DNA of 64,000 bases from contig NC_088957.1 in NCBI RefSeq assembly GCF_010111755.1, positions 806,001 to 870,000 on the forward strand. Direction: 5' to 3'. The notes under the pieces were generated by a model, which worked only from the letters and a program-made list of their open reading frames with translations, made no database searches and was not told the origin of the DNA. Below are positions 9,879-19,523 of the stretch, in pieces. Positions within the stretch are counted from its first letter, which is position 1. Every line of letters starts with the position of its first letter. This DNA comes from Nakaseomyces glabratus (lineage: Eukaryota; Ascomycota; Saccharomycetes; Saccharomycetales; Saccharomycetaceae). The position numbers and the translations under genes were made by a program.

Positions 9879-10196
9879 ATAAATGCAATCCGAACCTTAC
9901 CACAATCGATATGTTAACAAAAGTAGTACTATGCCTTATTAAACTGTAGCTACTCTTTAAAAGCACTCTAATATATTTGTAATGTAGAGTATATGATTCC
10001 CAAATAGCATTGTTATTGTTTCAATGGCGATGATCATAATTTTTCATTAAGATCATCGCGAAATCAAAATCTTAAAAGTCAAGTTATGTCAATTATAGAT
10101 GAATAAATCTTAAACACGCATCCCGAAGTTCCACTTTACTATTAAACGTATCACGTAAGCTCTTATCGTTAATACATGGTCTGCAATATTGCTTGA
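9879..10196. promoter_or_regulatory. Divergent TOP3-EST1 promoter
   Basis: 318 bp AT-rich region shared by two genes of DNA maintenance. No TATA box or cell-cycle (MCB, ACGCGT) element was recognised with certainty; an ACGCAT half-match lies near 10117. Confidence 0.5.
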
Positions 10197-11783
10197 ATGA
10201 AAGGACTGAAGTCTGGTGCTCTAATTGATGCTAACGATGACATAGAAAGACGCTTACTTGAATTCAAAGCCAGTTTCAGAGCACTATTAGATGACCGCAA
10301 CTATGCATTTGTTGATAGACAACATATATGTGGATTGATTAGGAAATTGAATGACGTACGTGTTTATGTCATTCATTATATTCAGTCGTATTCTTCCAAC
10401 AATCTTACTGTGAGTCAATCAAAGCTAGGCACCGTCACTCTAAATGATGTCATATATTTGTCTTGGAAGCATATCTACTATTATATCTTATGCAGATTGC
10501 TAAGAATATTAGCAACACTAAAGAGAAAGAAGAGAAGTTTGAACCTTTCAACACAGTACAAAAAGTGTTTTAAGGGATTTAAAGTATTGATCAGCGATAT
10601 ATTAAGTGCTCTAAAAGAAATACTGTTAACAGTGCTTACGCTAGCTGATCCTAATGCCATCTTCAGTCCAACTATTATTAAACAGCTACTGTCAATATTG
10701 AATGTGGAAAGTCTACCCACGAAGACAACGATAAGCGCCAGTGCAAGGATATCCCTCCCTATTATCCAATCTGTAAACCAATTATTACTTCATATTGGCG
10801 ATACACAAGTAAAGTCATCATTTATCCTTGGAAAATCTTTAGGTTTTGATATTCCAAACACTTATTACTTATCAAGTCTGATAACGCCATATGAAGGTAC
10901 ATGCCGTCAAAAAATTGCTGACTACTTTTGGGAAACCAAAATGTATGATAATTTTATTATTAAATTAATTGAGTCAATGATTGTTCCGACTAGAAATACT
11001 CGTCCTACACAAATAATGTTTTTAGAGTATTTTAAAAGATATACGCGCTCTTCGTTTGCAACATTTATTAATTATTGCATCAAAATAATCAACAAAGGCG
11101 ATATCGAACAAAGTATGTCTCTTGAAACAGAAGGGATTTTACAATTTTTTCAAAATCCAAGCCAAATCCTCGACCAGGCGCTCTTGATGATTTACTTCTT
11201 CCATATTTGCCCATTATTGGCTTCTCATGGTAATTTCGAGTATGAATATGACAATATCAAGAAACTAAGTTACAAAAATCTTGATGATAGACATAAAGCT
11301 ATCCTTCAACTAATATTTGAGATTCTAGAAAGCCATGTGCTCACCCAAATGCCAAACAATGAAGATTTACAGATAAGTGACTTAGTATTACTGAGGCTTA
11401 TTCTGGTATGGATAAAAACTAACCGGCCAATATTATTTTTTGCACATAGACGCCGACCGTTTATACATCAAATGGCATCAATACAACAAAAATATGCTGT
11501 TCAATATCAAATATCAAATGCCAACAAAATAATTCATCGACCTAAAAGACTTTATTTATTCAAGGAGGACATCGACTACAGAGGACTGATATGTTTTGGC
11601 TCAGAACTCACTGACTTCAATGATGAACTAATTCAGAGTTGTGAGGATGTTGCAGATAGGATTATGGGTTTTGTTGATCAACAGGACAAACTATCCGAGG
11701 AAGATGAATTAAAACTTCGATACCTAGCTATCTGCTCATCGATAAATAAGTTTAATGGACAGACAACAAACACAATAAGTTAA
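10197..11783 (+). CDS. EST1: Telomerase regulatory subunit Est1 (short form)
   Basis: Encodes 528 aa. Est1 binds telomerase RNA and Cdc13 and brings active telomerase to chromosome ends. The N-terminal part is a helical 14-3-3/TPR-like region, diverged as usual for Est1. The best landmark is near residues 445-490: HRPKRLYLFKEDID followed by LTDFNDELIQSCED, which aligns well with the same place in S. cerevisiae Est1. RLILVWIKTNRPIL and the HRRRPFIHQ segment before it also match. Est1 in S. cerevisiae has about 699 aa; here the protein stops soon after the conserved helical domain and lacks the basic C-terminal tail of roughly 115 residues. I see no frame continuing past the TAA. It is divergent from TOP3, as in YLR233C-YLR234W. 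The fast-evolving sequence makes similarity elsewhere weak, but neighbour and motif agree. Confidence 0.88.
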   Translation: MKGLKSGALIDANDDIERRLLEFKASFRALLDDRNYAFVDRQHICGLIRKLNDVRVYVIHYIQSYSSNNLTVSQSKLGTVTLNDVIYLSWKHIYYYILCRLLRILATLKRKKRSLNLSTQYKKCFKGFKVLISDILSALKEILLTVLTLADPNAIFSPTIIKQLLSILNVESLPTKTTISASARISLPIIQSVNQLLLHIGDTQVKSSFILGKSLGFDIPNTYYLSSLITPYEGTCRQKIADYFWETKMYDNFIIKLIESMIVPTRNTRPTQIMFLEYFKRYTRSSFATFINYCIKIINKGDIEQSMSLETEGILQFFQNPSQILDQALLMIYFFHICPLLASHGNFEYEYDNIKKLSYKNLDDRHKAILQLIFEILESHVLTQMPNNEDLQISDLVLLRLILVWIKTNRPILFFAHRRRPFIHQMASIQQKYAVQYQISNANKIIHRPKRLYLFKEDIDYRGLICFGSELTDFNDELIQSCEDVADRIMGFVDQQDKLSEEDELKLRYLAICSSINKFNGQTTNTIS

Positions 11784-11968
11784 TATAATATTTTATACAA
11801 TATAGTCATCGGAAATAGAACAACATGATTAATGATGTTGGTAATTGTCTTATAGTAAATATTTGAAATGTTAGACATCAACTCAATCACTTAATAGCAA
11901 TTTTATATCACACATGACGGACCATGATACTTGGCTACTTCTTACATCTACAATTAACCGTTGAAAAT

Positions 11969-12112
11969 GCTCGTGTAGCTCAGTGGTTAGAGCTTCGTGC
12001 TTATAGTGGCATCCCCCTATGGGGAGCTAACTGTACGGATGTTTCTGGGTCTTAAAAGCGGCTCAGGTCACAAGTCACGCGACCGTCGTGGGTTCAATCC
12101 CCACCTCGAGCA
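11969..12112 (+). tRNA. tRNA-Ile(UAU) with a 71-nt intron
   Basis: Exon 1 is 11969-12005, the intron 12006-12076, exon 2 12077-12112; the spliced tRNA is 73 nt. The anticodon loop is CTTATAA with anticodon TAT at 12002-12004, so it reads AUA. The intron starts one base 3' of the anticodon, the standard place. The D arm TAGCTCAGTGGTTAGAGC supplies an A box and GGGTTCAATCC the B box. Acceptor strands GCTCGTG and the 3' CTCGAGC pair apart from one mismatch, with A as discriminator. S. cerevisiae tI(UAU) has nearly identical exons and also a long intron. A run of 11 T follows. Confidence 0.97.
12006..12076 (+). other. Intron of tRNA-Ile(UAU)
   Basis: 71-nt intron between A37 and A38 of the anticodon loop. 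It contains CCCC-TAT-GGGG (about 12014-12024), a short hairpin. In S. cerevisiae the long tI(UAU) intron base-pairs with the anticodon region and is needed for pseudouridylation; whether that holds here cannot be seen. Confidence 0.9.
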
Positions 12113-12121
12113 CTTTCTCTC

Positions 12122-12132
12122 TTTTTTTTTTT
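12122..12132 (+). terminator. Pol III terminator of tRNA-Ile
   Basis: Run of 11 T beginning 10 bases after the tRNA 3' end. Confidence 0.9.
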
Positions 12133-12561
12133 ATTATTAGTACTAATAATGCTGAAATAATGGATTAACGATAGTTGTATTCGATGAAGAATATGAGTTA
12201 CTAGGGAAAATTCTAATACCTTAATCATAATAAATTAATGTTGTTAAGGTTTTTCTATTTCCTTTTCCTGATCTATACGCTAATGACGATTAATTCAACT
12301 CGTTTTTCTGAATGAACGAATTATAATTATATATTAAACGGTGTTACTGCTCTAATTTTGTAATTACATATATGGAAAGTAGAGGTTTTATCTCACCTTT
12401 ATTTTCTGGAGTTTTTGATTTAGAAGATGCTTGCAATTAGTTTAACTTTAGCTTGCATCAAATTCAAAGCAGACAATCACTGGTATAAAGGTACATTTAT
12501 TAATTTATGTTCCGCTTTGAGGACATGATGCTAATTTTTGTTTAGAAAAACGAACGACGAA
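12133..12561. other. Intergenic tRNA-RHO3
   Basis: AT-rich spacer with the RHO3 3' region. This is where the YLR-like block ends and the YIL-like block begins. No long terminal repeat or other element was recognised. Confidence 0.4.
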
Positions 12562-13245
12562 CTAACAGATAGTACAGAAGCTATCCTTTTCATTAGATGA
12601 ACTATTGGAGTTGATATTATCTGTGGCATTTTTGGCAGTCAAGGCCACTCTTGCGGCTTCGGTGAATGCTTCGTTGACACCTTTGTTCAACTTTGCGCTA
12701 CACTCCAAGTAACGGAGAGCACCAATCTGCTTGGCCATAGCGAGACCTTCTTCATAAGTGATCAGGTTGTTGTTATTGTTGTTATTACGGTTATTTTGGA
12801 TGTTGTTTGGGGTTATTACGTTGTTCTCGTTATTTCTCAAGTCACATTTCAGAGCAACTAGCACCAGGTTCACACCTTCACAATGGTCCGTTATTTCACC
12901 AACCCATTTATTCTTGACGTTCTCCAAGGAGTCCCTAGAGTCTATACTGAAACACAGCATTATGGTGTGCGTGTCAGAGTATGATAATGATCGTAACCTG
13001 TCAAATTCTTCTTGTCCCGCGGTATCCCACAGCGACAACGTAATGTGTCTGTTATCGACAAAGATGTCATGAATATAGTTCTCAAAGACAGTGGGCTCGT
13101 AGACTTCTGGGAAATAGCCCCTGGTGAACACGTTCAGCAGCGAGGTTTTACCACACGCACCATCACCTAGAATAACAATCTTTCTCTCGACAGGTTTCTT
13201 AGAACCTGAGGATTGAGATGAAGAGGATCCACACAGAAATGCCAT
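12562..13245 (-). CDS. RHO3: Rho-family GTPase Rho3
   Basis: Encodes 227 aa (S. cerevisiae Rho3 231). It acts at the bud plasma membrane in polarised exocytosis and actin organisation, working with the exocyst and Myo2. P loop GDGACGKT (27-34), switch I with YEPTVFENY (49-57), switch II DTAGQEE (74-80), and the base-recognition motifs are intact. An Asn-rich insert (about 146-160) lies in the place where S. cerevisiae Rho3 also has a Ser/Asn-rich insert, which marks it as Rho3 rather than Cdc42 or Rho1. The C-terminus CTIC is a CaaX box for prenylation, and Cys5 corresponds to the N-terminal palmitoylated cysteine known in Rho3. Divergent from the RPI1-like gene, as in S. cerevisiae. Confidence 0.97.
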   Translation of the reverse strand: MAFLCGSSSSQSSGSKKPVERKIVILGDGACGKTSLLNVFTRGYFPEVYEPTVFENYIHDIFVDNRHITLSLWDTAGQEEFDRLRSLSYSDTHTIMLCFSIDSRDSLENVKNKWVGEITDHCEGVNLVLVALKCDLRNNENNVITPNNIQNNRNNNNNNNLITYEEGLAMAKQIGALRYLECSAKLNKGVNEAFTEAARVALTAKNATDNINSNSSSNEKDSFCTIC

Positions 13246-13587
13246 GACTTAATAATCTATTTGGGTTTGGTTTTCGTTAGTCTGAAAGCGTTTATTATAA
13301 TAAAATGTATGGAAAGTAACCGTAAATCCCTTTATATTGAATGGTAGACACCAGAACACCACTGTTTATATTGAAAAAAGGCTTATGTGGTTTCAAGTCT
13401 CAAACCCGTCACCAAGCATTTTTTTTTTTCCAACACCAAGGAAAATGTAAACAAAAAAGTTCTTGGTGGAAGGCTTCCCTCCCCACACATAGCAAATCTA
13501 GTTATCATGTTATACAAGTGCCCTCTCATATGACTGGCTCGTCCCACTGCATCAGTCTACAACACGGGTATATCATGTGATAAGATG

Positions 13588-13690
13588 TGGCCAGTGGTTG
13601 GACTATAAAACTGCCGATAAGGCTCACGAAACAGAATCAAGTAAACTATGGAATTGGCCTGAAGAATAAAGTACATGCGAGTTCGATTCT
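13588..13690 (+). other. A-box/B-box pair, possible tRNA relic or TFIIIC site
   Basis: TGGCCAGTGGTTG (13588-13600) resembles a tRNA A box and AGTTCGATTCT (13680-13690) a B box. The T stem GCGAG/CTCGG pairs at four of five positions. No acceptor stem can be formed, so it is not an intact tRNA gene. Confidence 0.25.
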
Positions 13691-14342
13691 CGGTTCGCCT
13701 GCCCATACAAATACTCCAAGCGTTTTGGCTATCATACGTTACAAACTAAGGGAAATACAGTATAACAAAATGTAAAAAGCACATTGTTGTTTTCCCTAAC
13801 AGTGTTTCTGTTTCAGTTGTTCGCGTCCCCAGTCTAAACGCCGACTACACCAGCCCTTCGCTAAGGCCATACAACCAGCACAACGGCCCGGTACCTGATT
13901 TTCAAAAGTTTCCCAAGAAAAGAATTTACTGTCTCTGCTTAGTTCTCTAAGAGACCGTAGATCATCCCATACAAAGACAGACATTCTCCAATCTCCTGTT
14001 GTCACTCCCTCCCAAGAATCGTAGATTGCACACTGTAGCTATTTCCCAGCGGGCTCGCTACATCACTTTGAATGAGGGGAAAAACGAGCGTCCTCCCCCC
14101 TTTCCCGTTCCCCATTACATAAGAGTGCTGTCAAAGGAGCCCAATAGTTTTCTTTCTTTTTCTTTTCTTGCCCCCGTCTATCTGTGACTTCTTTCCAGGT
14201 GGGTGTCGCAGAGGGCGGGCCCTCTCGTGATATCGACAGCTTCCAAGACCATCTCTCTGAAACACCCGTAAACCCCTGGTGCTGCATTGTTTACCACTGT
14301 GTACACACTACACACACGCACTTGTGCATGGCTTATAACGAA

Positions 14343-14369
14343 AGCACAGAGAGCACAGAAAGCACAGAA
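14343..14369. repeat. 9-bp tandem repeat AGCACAGAA x3
   Basis: Three copies of a 9-mer, the first with one change (AGCACAGAG). Noncoding, upstream of the RPI1-like gene. Confidence 0.8.
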
Positions 14370-14516
14370 ACACCTGCAGTCATTTACATGTTTGATTTTT
14401 TTTCCCAAAATATGATTACCTGATATGGAAGTACCTCTGGCCCTGAAAATTATTTCCTGTTTGGGAATAGCGTATATATTGAGCGGGTAGTACACTTGCA
14501 AGACACAGATACGAAT

Positions 14517-14551
14517 ACACACACACACACACACACATACATACATACATT
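14517..14551. repeat. (CA)n followed by (CATA)n microsatellite
   Basis: About 10 CA units run into four CATA units. Simple sequence repeat in the RPI1 upstream region. Confidence 0.85.
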
Positions 14552-15318
14552 GTGATATATACTCAGTACAACTACGAATACGAGTACAATACATTGAAAC
14601 AATTACAAATATTGCTTATCTTATCAAGGTTTTGCAGGAACCATTCATGCACTTGTTACTATCCCCACCCTACGCTACCAATACACCCTCCAGTCTGTTT
14701 GGGTTGGGTATGGGGATGACCTTCACCAACATTTTTCTCAGAGTCGGGTTCGTCTGATTGGTCTCTCAAAATAAGAAGAAACACATTCAGGGGACTACCA
14801 GTGAACACACCGCACAAAGAGGAGAAAAGGAGAAAAATTACTTTTCGAAGAATTGCGGTCCCTTTTTTTTAGTTCAATTTTTTCATTTTTTCCGAAAGGG
14901 TTGTTGTTGTTCCCTAGACAAATGCCGTACGCCTCCCTCTCTCCCCGACTTCCGCATCACTGAAATCGAACAGTCCCTACCCACACTGTACAGCGTGTTG
15001 TCTGGGGGTCTTATCTTTCCCAGCCTTCGAAAAAGGACATTATTCGTCGTAGGGTTCCTGTCTTCCATATTCCCATATCCCATATCCCATATCCGCATCC
15101 ACAATCGCTACGCCTATTTCTATGTGTTGCATAAGAAAAACAAGCTCGTCACCCTTCCATTTCTCTCAAGTTTTCTCAGTTCTCTCAGTTTTTACTCAGT
15201 TTTCTCAGTTTTCCAATCCCATCTCTGAAATGTTGCAAGTCCCTTTATTTCCGCTTCTCCCTACGTGTGTTTCTCTCAGGGTCCCTGGACCTCCCCCCAC
15301 TTCCGTCGTTCTTGTGCC

Positions 15319-15356
15319 AGAATACATAGAATACACAGAATACACAGAATACACAG
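15319..15356. repeat. 9-bp tandem repeat AGAATACAC x4
   Basis: Four consecutive units (first is AGAATACAT) plus a partial fifth. It lies about 600 bp upstream of the RPI1-like ATG. Confidence 0.8.
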
Positions 15357-15947
15357 CGCACTTCCACGTTCCAATGTGAAATGCATCGAATCCAGGTACA
15401 TCCTTTCTGCGCTCCAACCAATTTCCTTTCTTTTCTTGGTCCCTGCGAGCTTTTTCAGCTGGTAGGGACTGTTCTGCCCCTTGGGTATATCAGGAGAAAC
15501 TTCCAAGCTTCGGAAAGAAAAAAAAAACTAAAAATCAAAAAATTTTGTTCCTGAAAATGTAATATAAAGTAAAAAAAAAAAAAAAAATAATGAATACATA
15601 AACGGTAGCAATGGTGGGAAATACATTAAATATTAGGACCGTAGCACTCATATATAACCAGTCTTTGTAAAACTTCCTTTCACTGAGAAACTAACAGTTA
15701 CAAGACATAACCAACAACCAATAATTTAATAGGAAAAGAGACCATACAGTATTTTTTTCTTTACAAATGCTCCCTAAGCCAAGAGAATATCTAGCTAAGA
15801 AAAAAAATTAACTATATTTTTGACTACTATCCAGTAGAGACAAAGAAGAGAGAAACAGAGAGAAATAGAATTATTCCCCACAACCAGGAATATTAAAAAA
15901 AAAAATATCACATACACGCACACGCACACACTTCTAATCTAAATTTG

Positions 15948-18740
15948 ATGGATCTTTTGAATTCTAAATTTGGGATTTCCGTAGATGATAAGAAGAGTAG
16001 TGATGGCGAGTCAAAGAACAACAATGAGACAAGCAGTAACAGTAGTGCCAATACGGCACAGCTCGATGAACCCATTGATATCGGTGTAGAAGTTGGTGGA
16101 CTAGACGTTAACATCGACTCCTCTTCGAGTGATACAACTTCAAAGAAAATAAAAGACCTAATAGAAAACGATGCTGACAGAAGCAGCGGCCGTAGAACTA
16201 AGGACATTACAAATCAACAGCGTAAATCAGGTAGACACCAACACGATAGCAATGAGGCCAACGAAAGAAGGATAGATAACAACACCAACAACAATAACTC
16301 TGTCAATAACGGAAACGATAATGGTAACACAAGTGGACGTACGCAAAACAGCAGGGGTACTGATAGCCTGGTATTAGAGAACAGCTCTAGGAATAATACC
16401 ATAAGCAATGAAAGAAGTAGCATTAGTAATGTAGGTGCTGGACATGACAACATTAATGCTTCGCAAGGCGACATCAATGGCAATGTTACTACGGGGATCA
16501 TGAACTCACAATCGCGCGGTATCTCGCAACTAAATTCTGGTAATGATCTAAGCTCCAACATCAATGATAACAACAATAACAACAGCAATAACAATAGTAG
16601 TAACATTAACATTAACAACCCAAACAACAGTAATTCGAACAACAACAATCACAATACTGCAATGAACACAGCTGTTTCTTCAAGTAGTAATAACAGTAGC
16701 AGTAAAAACAGTGGCTCGACTTCCTCCCAATCTCATATGGGCTTAATGTCATCAGTTTCTTCGACGAGTAATGACTCTTCCAGCTCTGGAGAGATGATGA
16801 TGAAAGCAAGAATGGAATCTGACATACGACAGAACAAGGAACAAGATCAAAATCAAAATGAGAATGTCCACGTTAAGAAGGATCCTAACGATTTAAAGGG
16901 TATCAGACCGATACGTAAAAAATGGAAAGACTATGAGGATATAGCCTTTGTTAAAACAATTTTGGAAAATGCGGAATTGTTAACCTACGTGGAGTATTTT
17001 AAGCCAATGAAGAATTTCTGGATTAGAATTGCGCAAATATTAAATGAGAAGTACGGATATGTTAGAAACTTCCGTCAGTGTCATGATAGATTCAAAGTGC
17101 TTTATGCAAAGGCATTGAGGTTAGATGACTCATTATCAAGTGATCATAACCATGCAAATTCAACCTCCTCAATGGGTAATTCCACTTTCAGTTTCCTAAA
17201 TGATGCTAGTACTTCTGGTACTCCTCAGAGGCTCGGAACATCTATTACAGACGCCCTTTCACGTCAAACTCCACAAAACATTAGTCAGAGTATACCTCCT
17301 ATGAGTGGTAACAATTTGAACCAGAATACTAATTTGTTCACCTCTAATATTGCATCCGCTCCAAATTACTATGGAAGCGTATATGATCATAAAGCAAGGT
17401 ATCATCAGGATGATGGTCTGAGATCGTTACCACTACCGCTAAAGCACTTACTGATAAAGTTGAGGAAAACAATCACATTTTACAATGGTAACATAATTTT
17501 CAAAAAAGCAACTGAAATCAAAGATAACAATCAAATCAATCTTAACATCAATCGTATTCCAGACTATGATGGAGAATCCAAAACTGACACACTGAACACT
17601 AATAATTCAAAAATTGCGAAAGGCACTTCAGGGAAAAGCAACTATTTATCTCCTACGATAGGCGATGAGCCAAATGAGATGCCCGATCAAAGGACTTCGT
17701 CATTGGGAGATTTACAATTGCAAAATAGCAGCTCAAGTTCTGGTAATACAGGTGCGACACCAGCGAACTATAACTTTAATGGCTCAAACCCAACACCTTC
17801 TCAATTCAATATGGGATTACCAAATCTGCTTCAGCAAAATCCAAATCCTATGGCATATGCACCTGTGTCAAATGGATCGCAATTACAATTTTCTTCCACC
17901 TCGTCTTCTAATACTACGGGTTCCCAATCCCAGGTATCTTCTTTTTATCCACCTCAGTTTGGATATTCTGCTAATGCTAATTCAAACATAAATGTGCAGA
18001 CTAAAATCCCAAATCAGATACCACTAGCAACAAATACACAAGTTGCTATGCCACCCTTCCCTCAACAAAGTCAAAAAATGCCAATTTTTGGTGAGAATAA
18101 TAGAGCTGGAAATGATAATCAGCTACAAACTACGAAACCCCCCGCAGATAATGAAAAAAGCAATATGGACAACATGTACCAATCCATGTATACAGTCATA
18201 TCTACATTGCGAGAACAAATTGATCAACTTAGAAACCAAATAAGTGATTTGAATAGTAGGTATGAAGAACAGTCGAAAATGCTTTCAACGTTGTATGCTA
18301 TTATACAACAGCCACTAATGCCTCCTTCGTCAGAGACCTCCTCTTCTTCCAGCACATCATTCTCATCAACATTCCTTGATCAACAATTACAAAACTCACA
18401 AAATAATCAAAATAACATGATGTTCAGTAATCAGCAACAAAATTCAAACCCGAACATGGGGACAAATAATCAGCAAACTTCGAAACGCCAGCCTGCCCAA
18501 CAAAATCAACAAGGATCAGAATTACCGCTTCCCAAGCAATCAATAAATACCAATACTTCTCCTCAGCAATATAACCAACCTACATCAATTCAACAACCTC
18601 ATTACCAGATGACTCAAAACAAACACCAAAGTGGTCGCAAACTACCAAATCTACCTCAACCTAAGCTGCCTCAGAGCCTTCCTCAGTTAGGAAATTCTAC
18701 CGTGCTTCCGCAACCACAAAACTTTAATGATAAACCTTAA
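15948..18740 (+). CDS. RPI1: Rpi1-like transcriptional regulator with Myb/trihelix-like domain
   Basis: Encodes 930 aa, more than twice the S. cerevisiae Rpi1 (about 407 aa). Rpi1 is a putative transcription factor that lowers Ras-cAMP output and helps cells survive stationary phase and stress. The conserved part is residues about 318-395: IRKKWKDYEDIAFVKTIL, then VEYFKPMKNFW and RQCHDRFKVLYAKAL, a Myb/trihelix-like DNA-binding fold. A second block (about 490-525, LLIKLRKTITFYNGNIIFKKA) also matches Rpi1. A short coiled coil (about 745-775) follows. The rest is Asn/Ser-rich (about 95-270) and Gln/Pro-rich (about 800-930) low complexity, which accounts for most of the extra length. Start: a TTG precedes in frame, so the ATG at 15948 is used. 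Divergent from RHO3 as in YIL118W-YIL119C. Confidence 0.85.
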   Translation: MDLLNSKFGISVDDKKSSDGESKNNNETSSNSSANTAQLDEPIDIGVEVGGLDVNIDSSSSDTTSKKIKDLIENDADRSSGRRTKDITNQQRKSGRHQHDSNEANERRIDNNTNNNNSVNNGNDNGNTSGRTQNSRGTDSLVLENSSRNNTISNERSSISNVGAGHDNINASQGDINGNVTTGIMNSQSRGISQLNSGNDLSSNINDNNNNNSNNNSSNININNPNNSNSNNNNHNTAMNTAVSSSSNNSSSKNSGSTSSQSHMGLMSSVSSTSNDSSSSGEMMMKARMESDIRQNKEQDQNQNENVHVKKDPNDLKGIRPIRKKWKDYEDIAFVKTILENAELLTYVEYFKPMKNFWIRIAQILNEKYGYVRNFRQCHDRFKVLYAKALRLDDSLSSDHNHANSTSSMGNSTFSFLNDASTSGTPQRLGTSITDALSRQTPQNISQSIPPMSGNNLNQNTNLFTSNIASAPNYYGSVYDHKARYHQDDGLRSLPLPLKHLLIKLRKTITFYNGNIIFKKATEIKDNNQINLNINRIPDYDGESKTDTLNTNNSKIAKGTSGKSNYLSPTIGDEPNEMPDQRTSSLGDLQLQNSSSSSGNTGATPANYNFNGSNPTPSQFNMGLPNLLQQNPNPMAYAPVSNGSQLQFSSTSSSNTTGSQSQVSSFYPPQFGYSANANSNINVQTKIPNQIPLATNTQVAMPPFPQQSQKMPIFGENNRAGNDNQLQTTKPPADNEKSNMDNMYQSMYTVISTLREQIDQLRNQISDLNSRYEEQSKMLSTLYAIIQQPLMPPSSETSSSSSTSFSSTFLDQQLQNSQNNQNNMMFSNQQQNSNPNMGTNNQQTSKRQPAQQNQQGSELPLPKQSINTNTSPQQYNQPTSIQQPHYQMTQNKHQSGRKLPNLPQPKLPQSLPQLGNSTVLPQPQNFNDKP

Positions 18741-19523
18741 AAATTGTTTCAAATATTTTATGTGTTAATTTCTTAAACACAGACCATTTTTTATTATGCA
18801 ATCTTCGATAACAGATTTTTAATGCGAAGCGCTTGCTTAATGTATAAAGATTACGAGTTTTCCGTTCATTTATTTTGTACTTTTTTTTGCATTTGTGTCC
18901 TTTTTTGATATGTAATACTTTTTAACAACCCAACCATCTTACTAGTCATTAAACGCTATAATATATCTGCCAAATATGTAACAACACATTGCTCTTTAAT
19001 CAAGAAAATGGCATTTTAACTGAGAAAAAAATTTGGCTCTATGGAAATGATATCATATCATCACTAAATACGTAATTTGCTCTTTAAAGACTACTAAGTT
19101 AATCACGTGTAGTCGTTTTAGAATAATATTCAATAATCAAATTAAAGTATTATTCAATAATTAATGTTAAACTTGAAAGTGTATCATGATATGCAAAAGT
19201 AGTTCAATTCAAGATCAAATCAACTAACTGGTAGAGATGTGCCTGCTTTTTACTTTTATGCCATTATTATACCTCCAGAAGGAAGTTTGGTAATCAATAT
19301 AAAATCAGTAAGACATGCACGAAACATTTCTAAAATAAACTAATAACATAAATTTAAATTCATCTACATATATCATAGATGCGATATTATCCGAATCGAC
19401 ATTAATTAAAAAAGGTCTATAAATATCGTCGTGATCAAAATGGTATCACAAAGTAATGGGGTTTTATCCCCTTTTGACAAAAAAACAATTTGAACAAGTC
19501 AAATAAACTCATCATCCAGCCAT
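18741..19523. other. Convergent intergenic RPI1-QDR2
   Basis: 783 bp, strongly AT-rich, between two 3' ends. ATCACGTG (19102-19109) is a perfect Cbf1/CDEI-type site next to AT-rich DNA, but no CDEIII follows, so it is not a centromere. No gene seen. Confidence 0.45.

Larger units (their letters stand above)
13246..15947. promoter_or_regulatory. 2.7 kb divergent RHO3-RPI1 intergenic region
   Basis: Very long for a yeast promoter. I see no plausible coding frame: the open frames here are low-complexity or arise from repeats. It contains five stress-response-type elements (AGGGG or CCCCT at 14075, 14097, 14273, 14789, 15477), a tRNA-like A/B-box pair (13588-13690), pyrimidine-rich tracts, several microsatellites, a 17-A tract (15571-15587) and A-rich leader sequence before the RPI1 ATG. 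Assignment of the elements to RPI1 rather than RHO3 is inference. Confidence 0.5.

Noticed and set aside
13700..14870. Possible large RNase P RNA (RPR1) gene after the A/B-box pair, ending at the T run near 14862.
   Set aside because: The length would suit the large C. glabrata RNA, but I could not find the conserved P4 (CR-I/CR-V) sequences on the plus strand.
14862..15615. Two TTTCCGAA-type sequences (near 14887 and, on the minus strand, 15509) next to A/T-rich DNA.
   Set aside because: Neither has a CDEI at the correct spacing, and the first lacks an AT-rich CDEII.
19102..19190. Perfect ATCACGTG (CDEI-like) followed by about 80 bp of AT-rich DNA, suggesting a point centromere.
   Set aside because: No CDEIII (TTTCCGAA core) occurs at the required distance; the site is better read as a Cbf1-type motif.
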